DNA of 64,000 nt, taken from NCBI RefSeq assembly GCF_932294415.1, contig NC_065536.1, positions 1,302,001 to 1,366,000 of the forward strand, written 5' to 3'. Each line of letters starts with the position of its first letter. The first letter of the stretch is position 1. The position numbers and the translations under genes are program-made. Shown here one piece after another: positions 44,078 to 55,824 of the stretch. Source of the stretch: Quercus robur (lineage: Eukaryota; Streptophyta; Magnoliopsida; Fagales; Fagaceae). The notes beneath the pieces are model-generated. The model worked only from the letters and a program-made list of their open reading frames with translations. It made no database searches and was not told where the DNA came from.

Positions 44078-44867
44078 ATCTTTATGCCTTCAAGTACTTA
44101 ATATCGTCTAAACACTTTAAAAAAGTATAATGGCACGTCAATGAGATTAACAGTGCGATTCAAGATTAAGGTTGGCGCCTTGGCGGTGTGAAAGAAATTT
44201 GGAATGGACGATGAGAATGGGGATTTTTTAGAATTGGCTGTTTAGGTTTTAATCTTTTTCTTTTTAATTATATTTGATGTTTAGTTTTCAAAACAAAATG
44301 AATTAATATAAATAAATATGACGTGGCAATTTTGTTTTTTGATAACTAATATTGTATTTGCCATGTCATTAAAAAATACCACATCATTGTTCCATTAGAC
44401 ACATGAACAATAAAATTAACAAAAGTTAATAGAGGGACTAATAGAATTCATTTTTTAAACTTTAGGGACTAATAGGACTCATTTGAAACTTGAAGGACCA
44501 AAAATGCTTAGTAAGTAATCTTCAAAGACCAGAATTGTAGTTTTGCCAAAAAAGAATATCTAGTATTTAAAGAGCCTTGGACACTAGTATTAGAAAAAAA
44601 ATCACAAAATAAAATGTCAGATAGCTTTGTACTTGTTTTAAATTTTAAATTTTAAATTTCTATATAAAAAATCAAAATTATTATTTCTTATAAAGTGAGA
44701 ACTTGTATTTTTTGTTTTTACATTTGTGACCTTAGTTAAACAAGCTGAGTCAAATCCTTTCAAGTATTATAAATTTGGTGTTTTTTTTTTAAATTATTAT
44801 TTATAAAACTCCTACTTAGTAGACTCACCAAAAAATATTTCCCTAAAGCTTAACACTAAGCTCAAAT

Positions 44868-45015
44868 TTTTTTTTTTTTTTTTTTTTTTTTGCCAATAGT
44901 CTTGTAACTCAACCGAACTAACACATTCTAGTATTTCTAACAAAAATGTTCAAAGTTCAAATCTCTTCCCCTCATTGTAACTATGGAATTGATAAAATAT
45001 TAAATATTGATTAAG
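44868..45015 (+). mobile_element. Possible SINE remnant
   Basis: A-box-like TGTAACTCAACCGAAC and B-box-like AAAGTTCAAATCT lie in order after a long T run. No TSD or tail was matched. Confidence 0.3.
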
Positions 45016-45261
45016 GAAGTGGTATTTATCTACGAATTTATAGTGTGGTGAATAAAACCTAAAATTTCCAAATTTAAGTTATATCTCCAGACCATTGAAC
45101 CTACCACTCAGGGGTGGCAATTTTTATCCAAACCCATGAACCCATCCAAAACCCACTTAATTTGAATAAGTCTTGACACGGTGCAATTAAATATTTAGAT
45201 TAAATGAATAAGACTCAAATGGATAATTCAATTAATGGGTTTTGATGGTTAAGACTCAGAG

Positions 45262-45770
45262 TCTCCGTTGGATCGGAGAACAAGCCGAGTTCGAACTTGC
45301 GGAAGAGATATCTCGATGAAATTGAAGGCTCCGGAGCTGTGGTTAAGGCCAATGCACTGGTTCGTAGAGTTACCAGATCGTATTACAGAAAGAAGGAAAA
45401 TGAAGGTAAAGTCAGTGAAGCAGAGGTGTCTGAGTCGTTGTGTGTGGAATCGAATTCTAAAGTTGATGCTGGAGTTTTCATAGAAAGAAGCTCCAAGTGA
45501 AAGAACAAAAGTGGAAAACCAAATGTAATTATGGAAGAGATTGTAGGGAAATGAAGGCTTTGAAGCTGTTTTGAAATCGGAGGTTTCTTTTGTTGAGCAA
45601 GTTTCCGATGGAATTTTGAATTTCAGTGACAGAAATGTAAAAGCAAATTCCGATTTCAATGAAAACGAATTCGTTTCGGTTGCTTCTGCTGCTAAGTTAG
45701 CTGATGAAGCAACTGAGCAAGTTGAGAACAGAGCATCAGAATTTTCGGGAATGTGGTTAGGTTGTTTTGA
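45262..45770 (+). pseudogene. Broken fragment of an SDS-like meiotic cyclin (N-terminal region)
   Basis: One frame gives RRVTRSYYRKKENEG followed by VSEAEVSESLCVESNS. After stops and a frame change, another gives KSEVSFVEQVSDGILNFSD. These match, in order, the remembered N-terminal region of the plant cyclin SOLO DANCERS (RRITRSY, then VSESSCVDSNS, then a segment with SxVxF and LNF). SDS is a meiosis-specific cyclin needed for recombination. The C-terminal cyclin box is absent and the frame is broken, so this is a relic. The flanks start with AGGGGTGGCAA (45112) and end with a loosely similar inverted sequence near 46246, so a transposon may have carried it. The identification needs a search. 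Confidence 0.5.
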
Positions 45771-46665
45771 TACAGGCGTGGATGAAAGAGTGTGTTAAAA
45801 TATGTGTTAAAATGTGTGTAAAGTTGTTTAAAATATGATAATGTGTATTCGAACTTGCTCACCATACAGGGCCGAAAATGTGAGTAATTAATATTTTTTT
45901 TTACTTGTCTTCTGTTTGGTTGCCAAGAAAAGTTGGGAGAAAAGAAAATCTGCATGTTAGTTTCAGTGTTCTTATGTTTTGAGGGAAAGGTAAATTAGTT
46001 TTGCAGAAGAAAAAAAAAAAAAAAAAAAAAACCTCAAATGATTTGCATAATTATGGGTGTGAAAATTTTTGAGAGAATTTCTTGTTGAATTGCTAAATAT
46101 GAATTTTATAATGGGTTAATAGGTGGGTTACTAATTAAATGAGTTGGGTTGGTAATGAATAATTAATTTATATATAAACGGATCATAAATGAATAATTAT
46201 ACATTCAACTCATTTATGATCCAACTCACCCATTTGTCATCTCTATTCATAGGGTTCAAAAGATTTCAATTAATCACATAAGAATGCTGTATTTTTATGA
46301 GTATAACAAAAATTCACAACATTTCTAAAATTGTCTACACCTCACACGTGAATTATAAAAAAATTAATCAACTAAATTGAAGAATGCAGATTCAGTAGGA
46401 TTATTGTAAAATTGTTGTCCTAGTTTTATTGAAAAATATTACTTCTAAATTCTAATAAGTAATGGCCATTAAAAAAATTAAAAATAAAAATAAAAATAAA
46501 ACCCTTTTAGTTTAAAGAAACGACGTCGTAGGACGAAACCCTAATAAAACGAAAACTCACATTACTCCCCTAATCGTCTTCGTCCTCACTCTCCTCCTTC
46601 CTTCCTTCCTTCCTTCCTCTCTCTCTCTCTGCAACCCTAACCCTAGCACTAATACCAATAATCAA

Positions 46666-47496
46666 ATGAACCTCGCCACACCCTCCAATCCCAACACGAA
46701 TCGAAACCCACCATCACCAAAAGGCCAATCAGAATGCAGCAATTGCGGCAAGGCAAGCCAATCAGGCGGGTCCCACACCGACACCCACAACCACAAGTGG
46801 GCCCAGTTCCATTTCCACCACGTCAGGCTCCGAGGCGTCGACCGTCTCCTCTGCACCTCCTGCGTCCTCCGCCTCCACCCTTCTTCCTTCTGCCCTCTCT
46901 GCTTTGACCAATTTACCCCTCCCAACCCCCCAATTCACAACCATACCCCTTGCTCCAAATGCTCCTCTCTCACCCACTCCCACTGCCTCCCCACCACCAC
47001 CACCACCACCAACAACCCTTCTTCTTCTTACCTTTGTCCTCCTTGCTCTGACCCCAATTTCTCCTTCTTCCAATTCCAACCCCACACCGCCACCCGCCTC
47101 GACACCCGCTCCGCCTCCGTCCTCCTCTGCGCCGCCCGCATTGCCTCCGCCTCGATGACCAAGGCTGCTGCCGTGGCGCGCGCCGAGGCCGAGAGGAAGG
47201 TCCGCGAGGCTGCAGCTGCCAAGAAGCGCGCACGCGACGCCATGGAGCATCTAGCCATGGTGGAGGCTAAAGCAGGCCGGAAGGACTACTGCATTGAAAA
47301 CAAGAATAAAGATGGGGTTTTGAGTAATGGGAATTTGAAGTCTTTGGAAAGCGTGGTTCCCAAGAATAATAACAATAACAATAGTTGTAGTAATGGGGTT
47401 GGTGGGGTTTTCGAGGAGAGAAAATTGGAGGTTGAGTGTAGGGCAAGTAATGCGAATGGGATGCAGAGCGAAAATGGGAAGGAAAATGAGAGCTAG
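46666..47496 (+). CDS. Cys-rich PHD/RING-like zinc-binding protein with Ala/Arg helix
   Basis: The protein is 276 residues in one exon. The start is the first ATG after a pyrimidine-rich leader with a TTCC repeat and 'aaccctaa' words, as in many plant housekeeping promoters. CX2C pairs lie at 24/27, 63/66, 76/79, 96/99 and 124/127, with H/C at 106-107. The last group resembles half of a PHD finger. The N-terminal third has His- and Thr-rich runs. Residues about 163-205 form an Ala/Arg/Glu-rich helix (likely coiled coil), followed by an Asn-rich low-complexity tail. I take it for a conserved plant protein of unknown function; a nuclear or protein-binding role is inference. The codon use in 46950-47260 is GC-rich, unlike the AT-rich surroundings, as expected for a real gene. 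The opposite-strand 162-aa ORF is a shadow. Confidence 0.72.
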   Translation: MNLATPSNPNTNRNPPSPKGQSECSNCGKASQSGGSHTDTHNHKWAQFHFHHVRLRGVDRLLCTSCVLRLHPSSFCPLCFDQFTPPNPPIHNHTPCSKCSSLTHSHCLPTTTTTTNNPSSSYLCPPCSDPNFSFFQFQPHTATRLDTRSASVLLCAARIASASMTKAAAVARAEAERKVREAAAAKKRARDAMEHLAMVEAKAGRKDYCIENKNKDGVLSNGNLKSLESVVPKNNNNNNSCSNGVGGVFEERKLEVECRASNANGMQSENGKENES

Positions 47497-50400
47497 GAAT
47501 TTGTGGTTTTGTGTATTGTGTGCACTTTCAATGTGATTGCAGATGCATTGGGAGTTCGGCTCAATGAATTGCAAAAGAGATTTCAAGTTTCACTATATGT
47601 GAGATTGCACGCAAAGAATGTTCTTCGGTGAGTGATTGTATACATTTGTTGGCTGTTTTGCTGGGAGGGTTTTTGAGAATTATGTGATTATGTGTAGTTA
47701 TAATTGATTCGATGTGCTCAGTTGTAATTTTTAGTAGGCACATTGTTATCGTTGGTAGTCAGTCTAATACAGATATAGATAGTTGCTAATTCCCAATTTT
47801 TTGGTTCTGTTTTGGTTAAAGATAAAGATGTTATTCTTTTTCTAGTGAAATAATGGCATATATTTACTTGTATTTAGTGATGCAGAGGTTTGCTTTTGTG
47901 GGATTTTGTAAATATTAATCACGATGACAGCTACAAAAAAATTTCTTGAGTTGATGTTTTGCTAAGCCGAGGGTTGAGTTGTTTATGAAGTTTGAAGAAA
48001 ATTCAACTTTTCCGAGTTCATTAATAATTATTTAACTAGTGCTATTGTTTTGATCCAGCAAATTTCTTTCTGCATTAGATTTTTGTCCTCTGACTTACTG
48101 TAGATCTTTTCAAGGACTTATGCTTTATGGGTTTCTTGTTGGAAGAGAGGTATACCAGAAAAAGTGCAGGCTGCAGTTTGGCACTAATAATGTGTTACAA
48201 TAGGGTTGGCAATATATATATACACAATCACAATATATGGACATAGAACTAATAGAAAACTATTTTGGATTCAATGACCTGAAACCCTCCCTTTTTTATG
48301 TCTTAGTACTTTGCCAAGAGCCCTTTTCTCTCTTTGTTACACTAGTTCGCTTCAGATCTTGCTTAATGCAATCTTTCATTCTTATCACATTATAAAGGGG
48401 GAAGATTTCTTGCCAGATTAGTAGTAAAATTGTTGTATTCCTATTCTACTGCAGAAAAGCACAGGTCATTGTGTGTGTGGTTCATCACTTCTTCCTTTGA
48501 GTATAAAATCAAATTTGCAGTCTTGACTCATTAATTTTGCACATATTCGCTACCACTTAGTAGGTGATTCATTTGGAATTGTAGAAAAATATTTTTCTTG
48601 ATTTTATGATTTCTGCATATATGAACCTTCTCAATATATTTCCCTGCCCTTTTCGCAAAACTTGGTAATTGGTTTGCAGCAACCAAAGTGAAAGCAGAAA
48701 GGCATAATGCATGCCATCCAGAAAAGGTCGTGGTGGTTGCATGTCTACATTCCTGAATTCCAGCTGCTTCTCAATAGCTTTAACTAAGACAACATAGGTT
48801 TAAGAGACTTGTTATTCAATGATTATGGTTTATGTATTACCAAATATGTCAGCAAGAATCAGTGAATCATGCATTTATTTCTTACTTTGGCTTAAATCTT
48901 CATTTACAAATACAACAGCCATGGATTAAGACAAAGATGTTGGCACGTTCAAAATATACATGCATAAGACCTACAAACAACACAAACTTAGCCCACAGAA
49001 ATAGGATTGCAAAAAGGACCAGAGAGAGATCTTGAGAAACAAGTTGGTTCTTGATTACAAAAAAAGGGTTAGTTCGAGCTAGCAAGAAACTGAACATGGA
49101 AAGACCTGAAAGCAAAATTGATTGCATTCTAAACGCGATGCTTGGGTTAAAATTTCTGAATGCATCTTTCTAGAAACAATCAATGGAAAACAGAAGCTAT
49201 GCAGCAGCATTTGTCATTAAGGATGCTTTCTTCTAATCCTAGGTTCTTCTAAATACAAATATTCTTCACCTTTGGATAGCAAATAGCTTTCAGGTTGCTT
49301 GCCTAAAGTTTGTGACTGTCCATACCTGAACAAAATAAAATTGGCAGCTCTCTCCAATTCTTTTAATCACTTTCTTTTTCCTTTTCTTGTTGGCGGCAGA
49401 AAAACATTACATGTTCTCTTTGTTGAGTCTCCCCCACATGTTTCTCTTTCTATCTTCAGGAAAGAAACCCAGCCTGAAAAGGGACTTCAGTGCCTGGTAA
49501 CCATTTTTGTGCTTGAATGAATCGACCAACTGTGAAACATTAGACTCTCTTGTTGGCTTGAGCTCCAAACCCCTTGTTACCATACTCAGCAAGGGTCAGT
49601 TTCAATTCCAAAGGTATTATTGTTGTTAAACCATCCCTCTGGACTAATTAAATCTCCCAAAAATGATTGCAGTGGCATGCCCAGGTAAGTGATTCTTCAG
49701 TCCTTCAAGGTAGTAAGACTTGTCTCGGTCAATACTGCTGTTATGGACCACAAAACCAGTGCTTTGACCCCTGTCACTACTGGCTTACACAGCTATTATA
49801 TCTACCATCGATCCAAAAAACTCTTGAAATGGTAACATTGACAGAACCTTTGAAATAGATTATTACTTTGATTTGATTACCTACTGTTTCTAAGCTAGAT
49901 TTAGAGGATTCCTTGCAATCTATTTCATTACAAATCAAGTCAAGGGTGACATTTGTGTTTGCTATGGTTTTTGGGAATGATCCAACCCGGCAACAACGCC
50001 AATGACAACCGCTGCAATTACTATGAGAGAAACACCCAACACAACCATGTTTCCAATCAATTCATCTTGATTTATTTCCTCATCAAATTGCGCCATGAGC
50101 AAGGAGACAAAAAAGAACTACTATTTGGTTATTTTTTGTTTATTTTCTACTCCCCTTATGATGATGGAGAGGGCATTTCAAAAGTAGGGTCATCTAGCTT
50201 TTTGAATGCATGAGATGGAGGTTAGCACAAATGAGTCTGGCGCCTTTCAAAAGCAACCAAAATCATATATGTCGCTAACAGTATGTAGTTTTTCTGTATT
50301 TCTTTTTCCTGCTGAAGCTAAACAGTATGTAGTTAGGTACTGAAAGGTTTTGATGCAAGTTTGTCAAAACTACATGGCTATTTTTAGAACCCATTTTGGT

Positions 50401-51469
50401 ATGAATAGCAAGATAGGCAATAGCTGAGTCATTTCCTCGATGTATATGAGGCAACTTGCTTGTCGGCATAACCATAAACAAAACATAAAAGAGTGATAAG
50501 AAGCTAGCCCTATTTTGGGTAGATAAATATGCCTGTGTTAGTAAATTCTTTAACATCCAAATCCAAGTAAATCCAGACACCTAAGAGAGGACATCAGAAT
50601 GGAAGTTTGTTAAAGAAAATAAAATGTAAGATTGTTTTTTAGGGTGATTTCAAAGTAGAGATTTTAAAATCTTAACTGAAATTTAAACCCCCCACCCCGG
50701 GCAAAAAAAAAAAAAGAAGAAACACTTTAATCCTTTTTTAAGGTAATTCCACGATTGAGATCTTAAAATTTTAAACAATACCATTGAACTATAAGGATTT
50801 AGGGGTTTATTAATGTTTCTCTAAATATTAACAATGTGATGAATCTAAACCACTCATTTTAAAGACAAATAACCAAAATTTTAAGAACTCCACAATGGGG
50901 CTTTTCTTTTTTTTTCTTTACATCAAAGTTATTTTAAGAACTTCAGAGAATCTCAATCTAAAAGGAGGGAATCTGTGAAATGAGATTTTCCTGGACTTTA
51001 TGAGCAGTATCTGCATTTAGGAATAGGTATTTCCGTGTATACAATCTTCTTATTAACCTTATTATAATTAATAAAAATAAAAATAACAACAACAACAACA
51101 AAATACCAAAATATAGGCAAATGACTTGAGTTTAATTGCAAACCTACCAAAAGAACCGAAACAAAAAACATTTTCAATTATTTGACACGTACATAAAATC
51201 ATTATTATTTCTTATAACTCCAAATATTAATATAAACAAAATATTAAAATGTGAAAAAAATTCTATTTTTATGGAACATTTGGAAGTTCTCAACTCTTTT
51301 TTTTTTTTTTTTAACAGGAGGGAGTCTCAACTCTTAAATAGGATAATAATTCCAAATTTGAAATCTACACAAAAAATTAACACTCTTATTCTTTTATTTG
51401 AGCCTTCAACCTTCAAGCTTACATCTTAAAATAAAGACCTATTCCCTATGTAAGCCTTGACATTTTTAA
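47497..51469. other. Intergenic, no gene seen
   Basis: The first few hundred bases are probably the 3' UTR of the zinc-binding protein gene. The remainder is AT-rich without coding signal or definable transposon ends. A minus-strand stretch near 49550-49600 reads protein-like (LTLAEYGNKGFGAQANKRV) but has no exon context. 50640-50900 has T/A runs of a decayed repeat. Confidence 0.4.
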
Positions 51470-51615
51470 ACAAACCATTAAATACCATTCATACATATGG
51501 GTGCAGAATTTGTAGTTTTGGCATCCAACAATAATGTCCCATGATTGGTCACGGTGAATGAAACCTTACAAACACCATCAATCTCCACATTCAGATAGCT
51601 TTCCTGACACAATTT
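51470..51615 (-). pseudogene. Possible exon-like open stretch
   Basis: On the minus strand about 40 codons are open and protein-like (ESYLNVEIDGVCKVSFTVTN, then a Thr/Asn-rich end) before a stop. It lies about 0.5 kb beyond the end of the PPR gene, on the same strand. It may be a relic or the 3' end of another gene; I do not recognise it. Confidence 0.25.
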
Positions 51616-52132
51616 TTTTTTTTCTGGACAAGCTCTCCTATTACCTGATAGCAGAAGAGATCAGAATTAAGGGAAAGTGGTCCAGTATTTTTTGATTGAT
51701 TTGCACCCATCCAACACATCAAATTCCATGCTTAAGGCACAAGTTTTGTACTATTGCAGCTTCAGCCTCAAGCCATTAGTTGCTATACACAAAAGCTTGC
51801 GTCTCCTCCTCAATCTGACAATTTTCTCTCAGACCCTTTGTAACAACCTGCCAGTCAAATAAATAATGCAACCATTCAAATCTACTGCAAGTTATAAATA
51901 GAGAAAATAAAACATCAAATACCAATATAATAACTGTAAGTATAATGACAACCAAACCTTGAGGATGTCATTGCCCTTATGAGCACCTACATCGCTGCAT
52001 GAAGAAAAAAGAATACAGCTCTTTCTCACTGAACATAGTATAACATCTTTTTGCCACTCATTATAGTTCTGATTATCAGGGTTCACGAGGAACAGCCATT
52101 GTCTTTGTCCATGCCTACTTTAAGTGGGTACA

Positions 52133-54319
52133 TCACGTATTTCCTAAGCCCTCAGTAAGTATGCTACAAACAGCATCTTGTGCGGTGGAATCATCATGGG
52201 CATATGCCCCCCTGTCTGCTTCCTCTCTAGCAATAGATCCAACCAACAATCCATGAGTAGTAGCATCTGGGACCCAACCTCTTTCCAACATCAAATCCAG
52301 TAAGCGACAAGCTTCACATTTATTACCCTCTTTCCAGAAGCCATTAATCAAAATGTTGTAAATTTCAGGATTTAGAATTTCAGAATTAGAAATAAGTTTA
52401 TTGATCGCACTTGAAACCACACACAATTGAGAATGGTTGGATATACACAAAAGAAGATCAAATAGTCTTTTAGAATCAGGTACCCAACCCTCATTAACCA
52501 TCATGTTAAAATAGAAGACACACTCCTTTATACGATTAAGTGAACTCATGCTTTGTATGAGGAAGCTATACACTTCCTGATCAAGACTGCAACCCCGTAT
52601 CAGCATTTGTGAGAAAACTACTAACACATCTTTTGCCCTGTCTAATTTAGATAACTCAAGCATAATTGTACTGTAAGTTCCATTATTACAAGAAGTGCCA
52701 GAATAGTAAGCCAACTGCCATAACTTTATTGCTTGATCAACTTCTGCCGTGGCACAAATACCCTTGATCAACATATCAAATGAGGAAGATTGAAGAGGGA
52801 ATTTATTACTAGACATATAATAAAACACTTCAGCAGCTTCTAGAGTCCTTTCCACCTGGCATAGGCCATTGATCAGCTCGGAATAAGATTTAGAATCCAA
52901 AATCCAGCATTTAGCACGAATCTCATGAAACAGCTTCAAAGCATCATCATGCTTGTTCAATTTACAGTTGCCAATAACTAGAGCCAAGTACGTGGCACAA
53001 TCAGGAATAAATGAAGAAACAATCATTTTTCCAAGAAGTTCAAATGCCTTCCTGATACCCTCATTCTCACAAAGCCATCTGATAAGAAAATTCCAAGAAT
53101 CACAGTTGGCTATGTTCTTTTCAGACATTTTCTCAAGTAGGCCTTTTGCCACTGAAAATTTACCAGAACTGCAACAAACTTCAAGCAATATATTGTGTAA
53201 AGAAGTTTCAGAAACATCATTCTCCTCCAAGAACTCTATAGCTTCATTTATTTTCCCTAATGTACACAATCCATTTACTATATCCAAATACACATTATCA
53301 GCCGGCTTTGTATCACTAATTATCATCTCTTTGAAAATGTTCAATGCATCATCCAGCAAAAGGTTCTCACACAAACACCGTATTAGACCCTCGTAAACAA
53401 ATGAATCAGGAACAAAGTTAGAAGCTCTCATTAATCCAAACAACCTAATCCCCTCCCCTGGTTTATTCTCCCTACAAAATAAAGGTATTATACAGGTATA
53501 AAAACTCAAATCAGGCTGACACCCAAATTCAAACATTTCACCTAAAACATTAACAGCTTCATCCACTCGGTTTTTCTCAACAAGACCCTTTATGACTATC
53601 TCAAAGGTCCTGCTATTAGGATTGCATCCTTTCTTGTTCATTCTTCTAAACTGATCCAAAGCAGACTCAACCTTATTGGTCCCAAACAAAGCCTGCAACA
53701 AATAATTCAAACTATCAACTGTTGGTACAATTCCGGCTTTCACTATTTCCTTATAAACGAACATCACATCTTGAAATTCCCTCTTCTCCTCCACAACAGC
53801 ACCCAATACAGCATTAAATGCATCTATAGAGGGCTTATAACCACCCAAGTTCATATTAACAAGAACTCGAATAGCTTCACTCGGCCTACCATGCCTAACA
53901 AAGGTATTAATTAATGCCACAAGAGCTTCCTCAACACCAGGACACCTATCTTTCACCATATTCTGACAAAAACCTTCCATTTCCTTAACATTTCCAGCCA
54001 AACCCAGCTTCAGAATTATCCAATAATACGTATCAGTGGTATGGTGGAACCTTTTTTGGAGAGCAGCCCATTTGAATATCCTCACTGCTGAGTTCAAATC
54101 ACTGGTGTTATCCAAAACCCGGATTAAGTTATCCGGGGCAAGCTTATTCCTTAAAAAGTTAACATTTTGTTCATAGTCAGATGAGTTCAGTGGATTTTGA
54201 TTGTTTTCAGGGAAAATTTCGATGGTATTAGCACATGAAACTGAAGAAATGAATGCATTGAGAGTGACCCATTTGGGGATTCTCTTGGAAATTGCTAAAG
54301 GTGAGAGCTTTACAGCCAT
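52133..54319 (-). CDS. P-class pentatricopeptide repeat (PPR) protein
   Basis: The protein is 728 residues in a single exon, as is usual for plant PPR genes. Degenerate 35-residue helix-turn-helix repeats run from about residue 95 to 700, roughly 15-17 in number. Typical pieces are FNAVLGAVVEEKR, YEGLIRCLCENLLLDDALNI and YNILINGFWKEGNKCEACRL. No E, E+ or DYW editing domain follows the array, so it belongs to the P class. P-class proteins bind organellar RNA and stabilise, process or help translate it. The first 33 residues are basic and free of Asp/Glu, which fits a mitochondrial or plastid targeting peptide. The ATG at 54319 is the first in frame. The RNA target cannot be read from the sequence. 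The opposite-strand 147-codon ORF is a shadow. Confidence 0.93.
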   Translation of the reverse strand: MAVKLSPLAISKRIPKWVTLNAFISSVSCANTIEIFPENNQNPLNSSDYEQNVNFLRNKLAPDNLIRVLDNTSDLNSAVRIFKWAALQKRFHHTTDTYYWIILKLGLAGNVKEMEGFCQNMVKDRCPGVEEALVALINTFVRHGRPSEAIRVLVNMNLGGYKPSIDAFNAVLGAVVEEKREFQDVMFVYKEIVKAGIVPTVDSLNYLLQALFGTNKVESALDQFRRMNKKGCNPNSRTFEIVIKGLVEKNRVDEAVNVLGEMFEFGCQPDLSFYTCIIPLFCRENKPGEGIRLFGLMRASNFVPDSFVYEGLIRCLCENLLLDDALNIFKEMIISDTKPADNVYLDIVNGLCTLGKINEAIEFLEENDVSETSLHNILLEVCCSSGKFSVAKGLLEKMSEKNIANCDSWNFLIRWLCENEGIRKAFELLGKMIVSSFIPDCATYLALVIGNCKLNKHDDALKLFHEIRAKCWILDSKSYSELINGLCQVERTLEAAEVFYYMSSNKFPLQSSSFDMLIKGICATAEVDQAIKLWQLAYYSGTSCNNGTYSTIMLELSKLDRAKDVLVVFSQMLIRGCSLDQEVYSFLIQSMSSLNRIKECVFYFNMMVNEGWVPDSKRLFDLLLCISNHSQLCVVSSAINKLISNSEILNPEIYNILINGFWKEGNKCEACRLLDLMLERGWVPDATTHGLLVGSIAREEADRGAYAHDDSTAQDAVCSILTEGLGNT

Positions 54320-55448
54320 TTGAGGAGTTCATGAACATGAACCTATATTTTCTCGGAAAAAGAAGAATTTCTCGAAGGGTAAAAAGGAAATAACTTTCAC
54401 GGGAAAATGAACTAATGAGAAGGAAGATATAAAGGAATGGTGATCACTGACCTGAGAAAAGATGCACCAGACTGAATTCAGCAGAGGCTACTGGCGAGGA
54501 GACGATAGTGTCAATGGAGGACTTTCGGTTTTTGCATTTTACTTGCTAAAATGTGCAAGAAAGCAAGGGTTTTGTTCTATGCACCCAATCCATCTCTGTT
54601 TGTTCCCGGCCCATATATTACCAAGCTACTGGCCATTGGGCTTTATTACTTAATTCTTTATAGACTCTCTCTTTTGCACTTGGAAGTTGGAATTACCATT
54701 GTATTGCACATTTTTTAATCACTTTATGTTAGAAAAGTGGGTAAGAATTTGGATTTTAGTTAATTCAATTAGTAAAATTTTTATCGTCAATTAAAAGATA
54801 TGGGATTCAAACTTGCCTATGCCAAAAATTGATTAGTGTTTTAGCGTGATGATAAGAGTAATCATTATGAAGTGTATATCATAAGTTGAAATTCTATTAT
54901 ATTTATTCAAAAAAATAAAAAAAGTGTAAGAATTAAAAAATGGTGGAAGGAACATGTATCAATTAGTGCTTATAAATGAATAATAAACCTCAAAAGTTCA
55001 TATATTATTATATTTATAAATTATAGACTCGTATCTATTAACCGACGTGATTCCCCCCAAAGTACGAAGAAGATAGAGTTAATTTTGTTGTAGATTGAAC
55101 CAAAAATCTTCCTCATGTGCATGAATATAATTTGTTTGAAACAAAACTTCATAATCCTTTTCCTCCTGAATAAACGGAGTACCTAGTCAATCCTTTTTCT
55201 TTTTTTTTGTGTGGTAAAAAGAGCATAGATATTAATAAGCTAAAAGATTATAGTAGTTTTTTGTTCCTATGTAGCAGATATATAACATCACACACAATTA
55301 CATAATACATAATGTCATGTATATTATCTATATGGGTGGTAGACTCCTATCCTATCTCAAAAGAAAGTAGTGATAACAAAAAGGTACAACATGTATCAAA
55401 TAGCGCTTCACGTTGCATTTGGTTCTTTCATTTTTTAACTCATTTATT
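54320..55448. other. PPR upstream region and intergenic
   Basis: The PPR 5' UTR and promoter are expected in 54320-54700. The remainder is AT-rich and includes a SINE-like copy at about 54745-54910. No coding beyond short shadows. Confidence 0.4.
54745..54910 (+). mobile_element. tRNA-derived SINE-like copy
   Basis: 'ttcaattagtaaaa' (A-box region), then 'gggattcaaact' (B-box-like), then 'gcgtgatgataa' and 'gttgaaattctatta', occur in the same order as at 63690-63860. Both are probably members of one SINE family, without visible TSDs. Confidence 0.4.
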
Positions 55449-55784
55449 TGTTACTCTATTTGGCCTACGGTAGGAGAAAGTTTACACCGCATACAACAAA
55501 TGCAAGGTATACTTTCTTCCATGATAAATATGATTATGTGAGTCTGGTTGAATTCCTGTTACTCTATTTGGCCCACGGTAGGAGAAAGTTTACACCGCAT
55601 ACAACGAATGCAAGGTATACTTTCTTCCAGGGGCGGAGCCAGAGGGGGGCGAGGGGGGGCACCTGCCCCCTCTGACTCCTCCTAAAATTGTCATGAATAT
55701 GTAATCTTAAAAAAAAGACTAGCATAGAGAAAAAAACTAAAAAAGGACTTGGTTGAAACTTAAAACTTAAAAGTGATTATGATA

Positions 55785-55824
<40 letters not shown>

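Larger units (their letters stand above)
42291..44547. mobile_element. Mutator-like element, outer shell of a three-level nest
   Basis: Inverted ends of about 240 bp (42291-42535 and 44305-44547) share, in opposite orientation, 'gaccaaaaatgct', 'actaatagaactca'-type words, 'gttgatggacc'-type words, 'acatgtggcaa'-type words and 'attaatataaata'. The outer edges read GTGAAACTAC and GGCAAAACTAC. The TSD is hidden in flanking A runs. The interior held short sequence without a recognisable gene (42600-42910, 44086-44300) before a hAT element entered it. Without the nested insertions the element would be about 1.1 kb. Confidence 0.7.

Noticed and set aside
45112..46247. Complete AGGGGTGGCAA-type element enclosing the SDS-like relic
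   Set aside because: The right end is only loosely similar and no target duplication could be matched, so it is kept as a hint.
46762..47250. 162-aa Gly/Arg-rich ORF on the minus strand
   Set aside because: It is a shadow of the GC-rich coding sequence of the zinc-binding protein on the plus strand.
52953..53396. 147-aa plus-strand ORF
   Set aside because: It is antisense to the PPR coding sequence, with no domain.
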